Assembly: GCA_004298385.1 (NCBI GenBank)
Contig: SCTX01000055.1
Location: 1-48,145 of the forward strand
Direction of reading: 5' to 3'
DNA: 48,145 bases
Source: Betaproteobacteria bacterium
GTDB taxonomy: Bacteria; Pseudomonadota; Gammaproteobacteria; Burkholderiales; SG8-39
The position numbers were made by a program, and so were the translations under genes. Positions 15,852 to 26,351 of this stretch are shown here, one piece after another (position 1 is the first letter of the stretch; the number at the start of each line of letters is the position of its first letter). Below the pieces are notes generated by a model. The model had not been told where the DNA came from, searched no databases, and saw only the letters and a program-made list of their open reading frames with translations.

Positions 15852-15975
15852 GTCATTGGGACCTTGATGGCTGCACCGTTCGAATGCTCCATTTGTGGGC
15901 TCACGAAGAGCAAACGAACTGCTTTCCCGTGACTGGTCATCTTTGTAATCGCCCTCATCGGAGAATAAGCGCGCA

Positions 15976-16152
15976 GTGGAGTTTGCGTCCAACCATCCCG
16001 AGAGGTTTCCCGTCAAGCACGGCGCAATTCGCTGCGTTCAGGCTCGCCGCTTTCCCTGCTCCGTGTACTTTCTTCCGGAAACGCATCGGATTGTCGTGTT
16101 GGCGGGTTTCCACGCGCGTCGTGATCCTCACGTTTGGCAAACGCGCGCATAG
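15976..16152 (+). pseudogene. C-terminal piece of a RelE/ParE-superfamily toxin
   Basis: From a GTG at 15976 the frame gives 58 residues with the ParE-type tail: ASNHPERFPVKHGAIRCV, ARRFPCSVYFLPETHRIVVL and AGFHARRDPHVWQTRA. Family members are about 90-100 residues, so 35 or so N-terminal residues are missing; the frame is closed by a TAA shortly upstream. No antitoxin accompanies it. It is the only gene-like content of the cassette between attC sites 3 and 4, suggesting a decayed module. An upstream stub, MAAPFECSICGLTKSKR, in another frame is unrelated. Confidence 0.6.
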
Positions 16153-16264
16153 CCTCGCGATAGATGGCGTGAACCTCATCGCGCAGCCTCATCGCCGTAC
16201 CACACGATTGACTCCCGCCCCGCAGGTTTACAATCCCCATAAGCACCGCCGACTCGGCGGTTCA

Positions 16265-16350
16265 GTCCAACGAGTTTTATCTGACGCCATGCAGGACCGC
16301 GCCTTCGCTTCAGCTTCGCCTCGGCATCAGATAAACGCTATTCGTTAGGC
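16265..16350 (+). repeat. attC recombination site 4 (canonical)
   Basis: Both ends fit consensus exactly: GTCCAAC (RYYYAAC) on the left and GTTAGGC (GTTRRRY) on the right. The arms TTTATCTGACGCC (16276-16288) and GGCATCAGATAAA (16323-16335) pair with one mismatch, with unpaired bases nearer the ends. The 86 bp length and symmetry make this the best site of the set. A separate short perfect hairpin, ACCGCCG-ACT-CGGCGGT, lies just to its left. Confidence 0.82.
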
Positions 16351-16366
16351 GTCCCGAACCAGCGCC

Positions 16367-17008
16367 ATGGGGGAGTCAATCAAAGTCGCTCTGTTTGGCG
16401 CATCGGGAAGAACCGGGCAGGCCGTTGCTCGTGCTGGCGCCGCGCAGGGTCTGCTGATTCGAGCCTCTTTGCGCGAGACGACCAGAGCGATCCTGCCTTC
16501 CACAGTTGAAATAATTCGCGGAGATCTGGGGGACGCGAATCACGTCCGCGATACGATCGCTGGCACCATCGTGGTGTGTTGTGTTTTCGGACCGGGCCCT
16601 CCTTACACCGACGTGTTTTGTGCTCGAGCGACTGAACTGATCGTGAACGCAATGCATCGCGTCGGGGTGCGCCGGCTAATTTGCCAGACGGGCGCAATGA
16701 TCGGCAGGGATGTGGCGAACTGGACACTGCCGGTATGCCTCATGGTCCGAATGTTCCGCTGGCAAAGACCCGCTGTAGCGGCAGATCGTACAAGGCAGGA
16801 AGAGCTTATCCGAGAAAGCGACCTAGAATGGACTCTCGTCAAGCCCCCAAGACTGACGGACGGCCCAGCTCGAGGCCGCGTGTTGGCCGATGTCGACACT
16901 CGAATCGGGTTGTTGTCGAAGATCAGCCGAGCGGATCTGGCCAGCTTCCTGGTTGGGGAGTGCGTTGCACCGCGTTACCTCAAACAAGCGGTGTATGTAA
17001 CGTGGTAA
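16367..17008 (+). CDS. NAD(P)H-binding atypical SDR (NmrA-like) protein, cassette cargo
   Basis: The 213-residue protein has the N-terminal dinucleotide site VALFGASGRTGQAVARAG and then EIIRGDLGDANHVRDTIAGT, the pattern of atypical short-chain dehydrogenases such as NmrA-like and flavin-reductase-like proteins, and ends ISRADLASFLV. The SDR catalytic YxxxK is absent, so it may be a regulator or a reductase of the atypical class. It lies between two attC sites with no promoter I can identify. Solitary NAD(P)-binding proteins are a known kind of integron cargo. Function unknown. Confidence 0.82.
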   Translation: MGESIKVALFGASGRTGQAVARAGAAQGLLIRASLRETTRAILPSTVEIIRGDLGDANHVRDTIAGTIVVCCVFGPGPPYTDVFCARATELIVNAMHRVGVRRLICQTGAMIGRDVANWTLPVCLMVRMFRWQRPAVAADRTRQEELIRESDLEWTLVKPPRLTDGPARGRVLADVDTRIGLLSKISRADLASFLVGECVAPRYLKQAVYVTW

Positions 17009-17095
17009 CGCACACTTCAGCTGCTGCGGACGGGCCGCAAGCAGCGTAGTATTTTTCACCATGGTGCGGGCCCGCCGCAGAGCATAACGTTGAGA
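17003..17095 (+). repeat. attC recombination site 5
   Basis: The arms CTGCGGACGGGCCGCA (17024-17039) and TGCGGGCCCGCCGCAG (17065-17080) pair apart from an extra A on the left and a C on the right. The CGGACGGGCC and GGCCCGCCG cores are shared with site 1. The right end GTTGAGA fits GTTRRR but not the last Y. A 20-codon stub starting MKVVATSHGG follows at 17098 and may be the start of a lost cassette gene. Confidence 0.65.
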
Positions 17096-17220
17096 TCATG
17101 AAAGTCGTTGCGACATCACACGGTGGGCGCGGCGCGAAGCGCGTGCTGATCTTCTTATGACGGCGCCCGCGAACGCGACTCTTGCGGATGCGAACCGCGC
17201 ATCGGCGCTCGGAGGACGGT

Positions 17221-19800
<2,580 letters not shown>

Positions 19801-19828
19801 GGCTGGCTCCCTCGGGTCATTGCTTCCC

Positions 19829-19856
19829 AAATGAGGCCAAATCGTGGATTTTCAAG
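19829..19856 (-). promoter_or_regulatory. sigma-32 (heat-shock) promoter of clpB
   Basis: On the minus strand CTTGAAA (complement of 19850-19856), 13 bp, then CCTCATTT (complement of 19829-19836) fit the sigma-32 consensus CTTGAAA-N13/14-CCCCATNT with the expected spacing. The -10 lies about 28 bp from the clpB ATG. Confidence 0.8.
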
Positions 19857-19939
19857 CCGCGCCCGGGCGCCGCGGCGGCAAGGTAATGCGCTTGGCGCCG
19901 GCTCGCGGCCCGCGCATATTCGCGACCATCGCCGATGGA

Positions 19940-20260
19940 TCAGTTCCCGCCGAGGATCCCGAATTCGGCTTCTGTCTTGGCGTAGAACAGGTTCAGACCC
20001 TCGCTTCTCAACTGCGCCAGGAGTTTTTCCGCAAGATCGTTGCTGGTGATAAAAATGACCTCGACCGGAAGCTCGCCTGCGAGCTCGAAAAAAGTCTGCT
20101 CGTGCAACACCCCGTGGCGGCCGTAGCCGGCCACGGCGCGAAACGCCGAGCCGCCGGGGACGCCGAACTTCTTAGCTTTCTCCAGCAGCCACTCGTACAT
20201 CAGCTCGCCGTCGTGCTTTTCACCCTCTGGAACAAAAAACTGCAAAGAAATGCCGCGCAT
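19940..20260 (-). CDS. DUF190 (PII-like) protein
   Basis: The 106-residue protein opens MRGISLQFFVPEGEKHDGEL and contains KKFGVPGGSAFRAVAGYGRHG and LPVEVIFITSNDLAEKLL, the DUF190 pattern with a ferredoxin-like PII fold. The start at 20260 has AGGAG upstream. It follows crcB by 10 bp. DUF190 proteins are often found beside crcB and may regulate fluoride export, but a ligand has not been established here. Confidence 0.9.
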   Translation of the reverse strand: MRGISLQFFVPEGEKHDGELMYEWLLEKAKKFGVPGGSAFRAVAGYGRHGVLHEQTFFELAGELPVEVIFITSNDLAEKLLAQLRSEGLNLFYAKTEAEFGILGGN

Positions 20261-20270
20261 CGTTTTCTCC

Positions 20271-20654
20271 TCATTCCTGCAGCCATTTGAACGTCGCAAA
20301 GCCGAGCAGGGTCATGATGATCGATCCGGCCAAGTGCGACAGGATCAACCCCGCGGCCCAGGCGTACTGGGCGCGCACCAACAGCGTGACCGCTTCCGCG
20401 GAAAAAGTCGAGAACGTCGTCAAGCCACCGAGGAAACCGGTGATTACGAACAGCCGCCATTCGGCCGGAACCGCGGCATTGTCGATAAAATACGCGACCG
20501 CCAGGCCAACCAGGTAACCGCCGATCAGGTTGGCCGTGAGCGTTCCCAAGGGAAGCGTAGGAAACGCCGGGTTGAGCGCGCTGCCCAGTCCCCAGCGCAG
20601 CCACGCACCGATGGCGGCGCCGATGCCAACAGCGGCGAACGCGGCGACGGTCAC
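20271..20654 (-). CDS. crcB: fluoride channel CrcB/Fluc
   Basis: The 127-residue protein has four membrane helices and the CrcB motifs GAWLRWGLG, GTLTANLIGGYLVGL and GFLGGLTTFSTFSAEAV; the Asn of the second and the TFSTFS track line the fluoride path. The chosen start is the GTG at 20654 with a GGGGAGGAG site; the longer frame to 20924 runs through the moaE gene. Two subunits form an antiparallel dimer in the inner membrane. No fluoride riboswitch sequence was found upstream. Confidence 0.93.
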   Translation of the reverse strand: MTVAAFAAVGIGAAIGAWLRWGLGSALNPAFPTLPLGTLTANLIGGYLVGLAVAYFIDNAAVPAEWRLFVITGFLGGLTTFSTFSAEAVTLLVRAQYAWAAGLILSHLAGSIIMTLLGFATFKWLQE

Positions 20655-20742
20655 GGCGTAGAACTCCTCCCCGTCCCCTTCTTGTCGAAGAGGGGCGGCA
20701 CGAAGCGGCGTGCGGATATACGGGTATCGATCAAGGCAAGAC

Positions 20743-21198
20743 TCAGGAATCGTTCCAGCGTTCGGCCGCCTGATCGTCGCTCGCGCGCGCCTCGACCCAG
20801 CGCGCGCCCTGCGCGGTTTGCTCTTTTTTCCAGAACGGCGCCTGGGTCTTGAGGTAGTCCATGATGAACTCGCAGGCGGCGAAAGCGGCGCCGCGGTGCG
20901 CGCCGGTGACCGCCACCAGCACAATCTGGTCCAGCGGTTTCAGCTCACCGACGCGATGGATCACCAGCGCATCGACGATGTCCCAACGGCGTTTTGCTTC
21001 GTCGACGATGCCAGCCAGCGCCTTTTCGGTCATGCCGGGATAGTGCTCCAGCGTCATGCCGGCGACCGCGTCGCCCTCGTTCACGTCGCGCACCAGGCCG
21101 ATGAAGCTGGCGACGGCGCCGATGCCGGAATTGTCGCGGCAGAACGCGGCGATCTCCGCGCCGATGTCGAAGTCCTCCCGCTGCACCCGCACGGCCAC
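20743..21198 (-). CDS. moaE: molybdopterin synthase catalytic subunit MoaE
   Basis: The 151-residue protein contains GAVASFIGLVRDVNEGD, LEHYPGMTEKAL, VIHRVGELKPLD and the active-site segment YLKTQAPFWKKE with its Lys residues. With MoaD it adds two sulfurs to cyclic pyranopterin monophosphate to make molybdopterin. It begins 1 bp after the moaD stop and lies at the end of the moeA-moaD-moaE run. Confidence 0.97.
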   Translation of the reverse strand: MAVRVQREDFDIGAEIAAFCRDNSGIGAVASFIGLVRDVNEGDAVAGMTLEHYPGMTEKALAGIVDEAKRRWDIVDALVIHRVGELKPLDQIVLVAVTGAHRGAAFAACEFIMDYLKTQAPFWKKEQTAQGARWVEARASDDQAAERWNDS

Positions 21199-21199
21199 G

Positions 21200-21457
21200 T
21201 CAGCCCCCGGTCACCGGCGGGAAGAACGCGACTTCGTCACCCGCCTTCACCGGCGTATCGTTGCGCGCGAGATCCTGGTTGACCGAGACGCGCACGGCCT
21301 TGCCCTGACCCAGTGCCACCGCCGAGGCGCCGCCGCGCGCGGCCAAATGGGCGCGCAGGCCTTTCACATCGTTGACCCCGGGCGGCAATTCGACCATTTC
21401 CTGGGTGATACCCATGTCCTCGCGCAGCCTGGCAAAGTAAAGAATCCTGATACTCAC
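21200..21457 (-). CDS. moaD: molybdopterin synthase sulfur carrier subunit MoaD
   Basis: The 85-residue ubiquitin-like protein ends in the required Gly-Gly (FFPPVTGG), the site of thiocarboxylation. The GTG start at 21457 overlaps the moeA stop as GTGA; no in-frame ATG gives a full N-terminus (SIRILYFARLRE). It carries sulfur to MoaE. Confidence 0.95.
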   Translation of the reverse strand: MSIRILYFARLREDMGITQEMVELPPGVNDVKGLRAHLAARGGASAVALGQGKAVRVSVNQDLARNDTPVKAGDEVAFFPPVTGG

Positions 21458-22674
21458 TGAAATAGTTCCGAGTAGGGAAAAAATGTCACGGTGTCGCCGC
21501 GGCGGATCGCCTGTTTCGCCGGATTGTCGATAAAGCCGTCGCCCCACACGGCTGAACTCAGCACCGCCGAGCTCTGGTTGGGGTACAGGTCGAGTCCGCC
21601 CGCTGCATTCAGTTTTGCGCGCAGGAATTCGCGCCGGAGGTCCGGTTTCGGCCAATCGAAATCGGCGCGCAGCGGGTAACCGAGCGGCGCCACCCGGCTG
21701 ACGCCCTGGCAGCGCAGGATGAAAGGCCGCACGAAAATGAGGAAGGTGACGAAACTCGACACCGGATTCCCGGGCAGGCCGATGAAATGCGCCTTGCGCG
21801 CGTCGAGCGCACTGACCTCGCCGAAGGCCAGGGGCCTGCCTGGCTTCACGGCGATTTTCCACATGCTCAGCTTGCCCTCGGCTTCGACCGCCGGCTTGAT
21901 GTGGTCTTCCTCTCCCACCGAAACCCCGCCCGAAGTGACGATGAGGTCGTTTGCCGCCGCAGCCTGGCGCAGCATCGCGCGCGTCGCCTCGAGCTGGTCG
22001 GGAACGATGCCGTAGTCGGTGACCTCGCAGCCGAAGAGTTGCAGCAGGCCGTTCAGGGTGTAGCGGTTGGAATTGTAAATGCGGCCCGGCGGCAGCGGCT
22101 CCCCCGGCATCACCAGTTCATCGCCGGTAAAGAACACCGCGACTTTGAGCCGGCGATACAGCGGCAGCGCCGCTATCCCGACCGAGGCGGCCAGGCCCGT
22201 GTCCTGCGGCCGCAGCTTGACGCCGGCTGCGAGGATTTCGCTGCCGGCGCGAATGTCCTCGCCCGCGCGCCGCACCCATTCCCCCGCCTGCGGCTTGTGC
22301 CTGACGATGACCGCATCGCCCTCTTGCGCGCAACTCTCCTGCATCACCACCGCGTCGGCGCCGGGCGGAATCGGCGCGCCGGTGAAAATGCGCGCCGCGG
22401 TGCCGCGCGCGAGCGGCCGCGGCACGCTGCCCGCCGGTATGCGCTGCGTCACCGGCAGTCGCGCCTCGCCCGAAGCGCAATCGGCCGAATACACCGCATA
22501 ACCGTCCATGGAAGTGTTGTCCACGGCGGGCACGGTAATCGTCGAATGCTGCGCCTGCGCCAGCACGCGGCCGGCCGCCGCAAGCGTCGCCAGCGTTTCC
22601 GTTTCGGCCACCGGCCTCGCCCCCTCGAGCAGGAAGGCGAGCGCCTCGTCGACCGACAGCATGCCTGGTTTCAT
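21454..22674 (-). CDS. moeA: molybdopterin molybdenumtransferase MoeA
   Basis: The 406-residue enzyme has the MoeA domain order, with DNTSMDGYAVYSADC near the N-terminus, FTGAPIPPGADAVVMQE, the metal-insertion motif TSGGVSVGEEDH and LPGNPVSSFVTF, then a C-terminal beta-barrel. It inserts molybdate (or tungstate) into adenylated molybdopterin. The ATG at 22674 overlaps the mobB stop (ATGA); a longer frame to 22995 overlaps mobB and is not family-like. Confidence 0.97.
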   Translation of the reverse strand: MKPGMLSVDEALAFLLEGARPVAETETLATLAAAGRVLAQAQHSTITVPAVDNTSMDGYAVYSADCASGEARLPVTQRIPAGSVPRPLARGTAARIFTGAPIPPGADAVVMQESCAQEGDAVIVRHKPQAGEWVRRAGEDIRAGSEILAAGVKLRPQDTGLAASVGIAALPLYRRLKVAVFFTGDELVMPGEPLPPGRIYNSNRYTLNGLLQLFGCEVTDYGIVPDQLEATRAMLRQAAAANDLIVTSGGVSVGEEDHIKPAVEAEGKLSMWKIAVKPGRPLAFGEVSALDARKAHFIGLPGNPVSSFVTFLIFVRPFILRCQGVSRVAPLGYPLRADFDWPKPDLRREFLRAKLNAAGGLDLYPNQSSAVLSSAVWGDGFIDNPAKQAIRRGDTVTFFPYSELFQ

Positions 22675-23168
22675 CGATTCAGATCCACGGTATCGAGCAC
22701 GAATGCCGCTATCGCATCGTAGTCCTCCAGGCCAAACTGCGGCAAGCGCGATTGCACCGGCGTGTCGCTGGCCACCGCCACGATGTGTTCGTCCTCGGGA
22801 TACAGCAGCGGTTTGCCGTTGGCGGCGCGAAAGATTTCCAGTTTGGGCAGCGGGTAGTGCTTGTAGCCCTCGATCAGCAGCAGATCGCAGGGCGAGATGC
22901 GCGCAATCTGATCCTCCAGGGATCCTTCCGGCTCGCCGCGCCGCTCGTGCATCAGCACCCATCGCTCGCCGGAGGCGACCAGCACCTCGCTGCAACCGGC
23001 CGCGCGATGGCGGTAGGAATCCTTGCCCGGCTGGTCCACGTCGAAGCCGTGGTGCGCGTGCTTGATCAGGGAAACCTTGAGGCCGGCGAGGACGAAACGC
23101 GGAATTACCTGCTCGATCAGGGTGGTTTTGCCGCTACCGGACCAGCCGGCAAAGCCGAAAATTTTCAT
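22671..23168 (-). CDS. mobB: molybdopterin-guanine dinucleotide biosynthesis protein MobB
   Basis: The 165-residue P-loop protein begins MKIFGFAGWSGSGKTTLIEQ, with LIKHAHHGFDVDQPGKDSYR and a DLLLIEGYKHYP segment typical of MobB. It binds GTP and assists guanine-dinucleotide attachment. The start at 23168 puts the P-loop at the normal distance. It sits between tupC and moeA, linking oxyanion uptake to cofactor assembly. A mobA homologue is not in the window. Confidence 0.95.
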   Translation of the reverse strand: MKIFGFAGWSGSGKTTLIEQVIPRFVLAGLKVSLIKHAHHGFDVDQPGKDSYRHRAAGCSEVLVASGERWVLMHERRGEPEGSLEDQIARISPCDLLLIEGYKHYPLPKLEIFRAANGKPLLYPEDEHIVAVASDTPVQSRLPQFGLEDYDAIAAFVLDTVDLNR

Positions 23169-23276
23169 CGCAGGCAATGCGCTCCAGCCGCCCGGAAACC
23201 GTGGCCAGCGCTGTGATTTGAACGGTGGATTTTAGCAGCTTCTTCGGCCGCTTCTGAACTAGAACGAACAGGCTGC

Positions 23277-23926
<650 letters not shown>

Positions 23927-23930
<4 letters not shown>

Positions 23931-24622
23931 TTCATCCCCCCCTCGCCCTGCAGCATCGCCATGACAAGGTTGACTCCGAAGGCGAGCACCACCAGCACTG
24001 CGCCCAGAGCGATTCCCTGCGCAAACTCGCCCTTGCTGGTTTCCAGCGCAATGGCGGTGGTGATGTTGCGCGTGAGCCCGGCAATGTTGCCGCCTATCAT
24101 CAGCGCGCAGCCGACCTCGGAGATTGCCCTCCCGAAACCGTTGATCACTCCGGCGAGGACCGCAAACCGGGTTTCGTTAAGCGTGGTCAGGGCCGCGCGC
24201 AACGGCCCCGCGCCTAGGCTCACTGCGGTTTCGTGCGCCCGCGAATCCGCTCCCTGCACCGCTGACAAAGTATAGGCAACGAGGATGGGAAACACGAGTA
24301 TCGCCTGCCCCAGAATCATCGCGTTCTGGGTAAACAGCAATGCAAGCGAGCCGAACGGTCCCTGGCGCGACAGCAGCATATAGAGCACCAGGCCCACCAC
24401 CACGGTCGGAAATGCGATCAGGCTCTGCGTCAGTACCACCAGCGCGCGCCGGCCGCGAAAGCGCTTCATCGCCAGCAAATAGCCCGCCAGGATTCCCGGC
24501 AGGGCGGCAATCGCGAGTCCCAGCAGCGCAACCTTGAGCGAGATGAAAACGATGCCCCACAGTTCGGCATCGCCGCCGAACAGCAGCCGGAACGCTGCGC
24601 CTGTCGCGTCAAGCAAACTCAT
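23927..24622 (-). CDS. tupB: tungstate-type ABC transporter permease
   Basis: The 231-residue protein has five or six membrane segments and the permease-ATPase contact EAA-like loop (SLGAGPLRAALTTLNETR, then VINGFGRAISEVG). The opening with GIVFISLKVALLGLAIAALP fits TupB. It should partner tupC downstream and the TupA binding protein, whose gene is displaced by an opposed TauE gene. Its start is only 31 bp from the divergent TauE start. Confidence 0.9.
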
Positions 24623-24653
24623 GCGGTGAAGCCTCCTGTATCATCGCCATGCC

Positions 24654-25406
24654 ATGCCCACCAACGAAGTCATCATTCTCGCCGCGCTGTTCTTTTGCGT
24701 GGCTATTCCCTATACCACCGTCGGCCATGCCGGCGCATCGGGATACATCGCCGCCATGGCCTTGATCGGCGTGGCCCCCGAAGTGATGCGCCCGACCGCG
24801 CTGGCGCTCAACGTCGTGATTGCGGCGTTCACCGCCTACCGCTTCCGCCAGGCGAGCTATTTCTCCTGGAGCGGGCTCTGGCCTTTCCTCGCCGGCTCGG
24901 TGCCTTTCGCCGCGCTCGGCGGCGCGCAGAAGCTTTCCCATGGCGGCTATTACGCCGCCGTCGGCGTGGTGCTGCTGCTCTCGGCGCTGTATCTCACCTG
25001 GCGCGCACTCAACACCCTCGCGCTCGCCAGCGACGAAACAGTCAGCGTGAGGAAACTGCCGGCGGTGTTCATCGGCGCGGCGATCGGCCTGCTCGCCGGA
25101 CTGACCGGCACCGGCGGCGGCATTTTCTTGAGCCCCACGATTCTGTTCCTCGGCTGGGCCGGACCGAAAAGCACGGCGGGCATCTCCGCGCCGTTCATCC
25201 TGGTCAACTCCATCGTGGCGCTCGCCGCCGGCTCGTTCACGGTGCAGGTGCTGCCGGCGCAACTGCCGCTGTTCGCGGCGAGCGCGCTCGCGGGCGGATT
25301 TGTCGGCACCTGGCTCGGGCTGCAGCGCCTGCGCCAGCGGCATTTGCTGTTGACCCTTGCCCTAGTGATGGCGCTCGCCGCGTTCAAGCTGCTGCTCACT
25401 GCCTAG
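24654..25406 (+). CDS. TauE/SafE-family (DUF81) permease
   Basis: The 250-residue protein has about eight membrane helices in two related halves, with YTTVGHAGASGYIAAMALIG in the first and GLTGTGGGIFLSPTILFLGW in the second, the two conserved glycine loops of TauE/SafE exporters. Members export sulfite, sulfoacetate or other anions. It lies in reverse direction between tupB and tupA, and its 3' end overlaps the tupA 3' end by 11 bp. A role in oxyanion handling is possible but inferred from position only. Confidence 0.9.
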   Translation: MPTNEVIILAALFFCVAIPYTTVGHAGASGYIAAMALIGVAPEVMRPTALALNVVIAAFTAYRFRQASYFSWSGLWPFLAGSVPFAALGGAQKLSHGGYYAAVGVVLLLSALYLTWRALNTLALASDETVSVRKLPAVFIGAAIGLLAGLTGTGGGIFLSPTILFLGWAGPKSTAGISAPFILVNSIVALAAGSFTVQVLPAQLPLFAASALAGGFVGTWLGLQRLRQRHLLLTLALVMALAAFKLLLTA

Positions 25407-26226
25407 CCCGGGGTTGCGTCTCGGGCGCCGGGAAAAATAATTGCTCGCCATTGACTTTGAAGCCGGCGATTGCACCCTGGCCTTCGGGCGAAGTGATCCA
25501 TTCGATCAGATCCATGGCGCCGTCATAGTTGATCGCCGGATACTTGTTCGGATTGACGGCGATGATGCCGTAGGGGTTGAACATTTTCGGATCGCCCGCG
25601 AGCACGATGTCCAGCCCGGTCTTGGCGCGGTAGGCGCCGTAGGTGGCGCGATCGGACAGCGTGTATCCCTGCATTTCGCCGGCCATGGTCAGCACCTCGC
25701 CCATGCCCAGGCCGGCGGAGAGGAACCAAGTGCCCTCGGGCGCGACACCGGCCTCCTTCCAATAGCTCTTCTCCATCTGGTCGGTGCCGGAATTGTCGCC
25801 GCGCGAAATGAAGCGCGACTTGCCTTGTGCCAGCAGCTTGAAGGCATCGATCACGCTCTTCTGCCCGCGCATGCCGGCCGGATCCGATTTAGGTCCGACC
25901 AGGATGAAATCGTTGTACATCACGTCCCTGCGATTGACGCCATGCCCTTCGGCGACGAACTTGTCCTCGGCGGGACGCGCGTGCACCAGCACCACGTCCA
26001 CATCGCCGTTTTTCCCCAGTTCCATCGCCTTGCCCGTGCCTACCGAAATAACACGCACTTTGCAACCGCACTTGGCTTCGTACTTTGGCAGCAGCACCTT
26101 GAGCAAGCCCGAGTTGTCGGTGCTGGTGGTGGTCGCCATGCGCACGTCGCGCGCTTCCCGGCCGCTGGCCGGGGTCGCGGACAGCACAAGGAGCGCAAGC
26201 AGCGCCGGAAACAGCCATGCGTTCAT
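25396..26226 (-). CDS. tupA: tungstate-binding periplasmic protein
   Basis: The 276-residue protein has a signal peptide ending near TPASGREA, followed by the TupA hallmark ATTTSTDNSGLLKVLLPKYE, then VISVGTGKAMELGKNGDVDV, SRFISRGDNSGTDQMEKSYW and NPYGIIAVNPNKYP. The Thr-Thr-Ser-Thr and Arg-Gly-Asp-Asn-Ser segments form the oxyanion pocket. It delivers tungstate to TupBC. Only 125 bp separate it from the divergent regulator gene. Confidence 0.93.
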   Translation of the reverse strand: MNAWLFPALLALLVLSATPASGREARDVRMATTTSTDNSGLLKVLLPKYEAKCGCKVRVISVGTGKAMELGKNGDVDVVLVHARPAEDKFVAEGHGVNRRDVMYNDFILVGPKSDPAGMRGQKSVIDAFKLLAQGKSRFISRGDNSGTDQMEKSYWKEAGVAPEGTWFLSAGLGMGEVLTMAGEMQGYTLSDRATYGAYRAKTGLDIVLAGDPKMFNPYGIIAVNPNKYPAINYDGAMDLIEWITSPEGQGAIAGFKVNGEQLFFPAPETQPRARQ

Positions 26227-26250
26227 GCGGATTTCCTCCTGGACGGGTAC

Positions 26251-26341
26251 GATTGCATCTTTATGCTATTTATTACATATTAATGGTCGGTGACACGGAT
26301 AGCAGTATCCCAAGTTTACTGAGTTCGATAAATATGCAATC
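26251..26341. promoter_or_regulatory. divergent tupA / regulator control region with distant inverted repeats
   Basis: The AT-rich intergenic stretch carries GATTGCAT at 26251-26258 and its exact reverse complement ATGCAATC at 26334-26341, one next to each start codon with 75 bp between. The placement suits binding of a ModE-like dimer to two half-sites with looping, or two separate operators. Promoter boxes are not clear. Confidence 0.4.
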
Positions 26342-26351
26342 TATTGCCTGA

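Larger units (their letters stand above)
13485..17095. mobile_element. integron cassette array without integrase (CALIN-like), five attC candidates
   Basis: Five sites with RYYYAAC-like left ends, imperfect inverted repeats with unpaired extra bases and GTTRRRY right ends occur at 14128-14214, 14952-15076, 15759-15851, 16265-16350 and 17003-17095. Between them are short genes, all on the plus strand, and the toxin-antitoxin pairs carry their own promoters just after the GTTRRRY end. That is the classic organisation of integron gene cassettes. Predicted cassettes are: up to 14208 (RelE/HigB-like toxin and XRE antitoxin), 14209-15070 (YefM-YoeB plus a small protein), 15071-15845 (TumE-TumA), 15846-16344 (ParE-like fragment) and 16345-17089 (SDR). 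No intI or attI is visible, and base composition looks less GC-rich than the flanks by eye. The flanking genes, paaH-like and clpB, are chromosomal housekeeping types. Confidence 0.8.

Noticed and set aside
16013-16246. 77-residue minus-strand frame in the cassette between attC sites 3 and 4
   Set aside because: It overlaps the plus-strand ParE-like tail, whose motifs are convincing, and it matches no family I know.
20655-20742. Fluoride riboswitch upstream of crcB
   Set aside because: The conserved fluoride-aptamer core was not found in the 88 bp between moaE and crcB.
23169-23276. Molybdenum/tungsten cofactor riboswitch upstream of mobB-moeA
   Set aside because: The gap is 108 bp and shows no recognisable aptamer core; control more likely comes from the ModE-like regulator.
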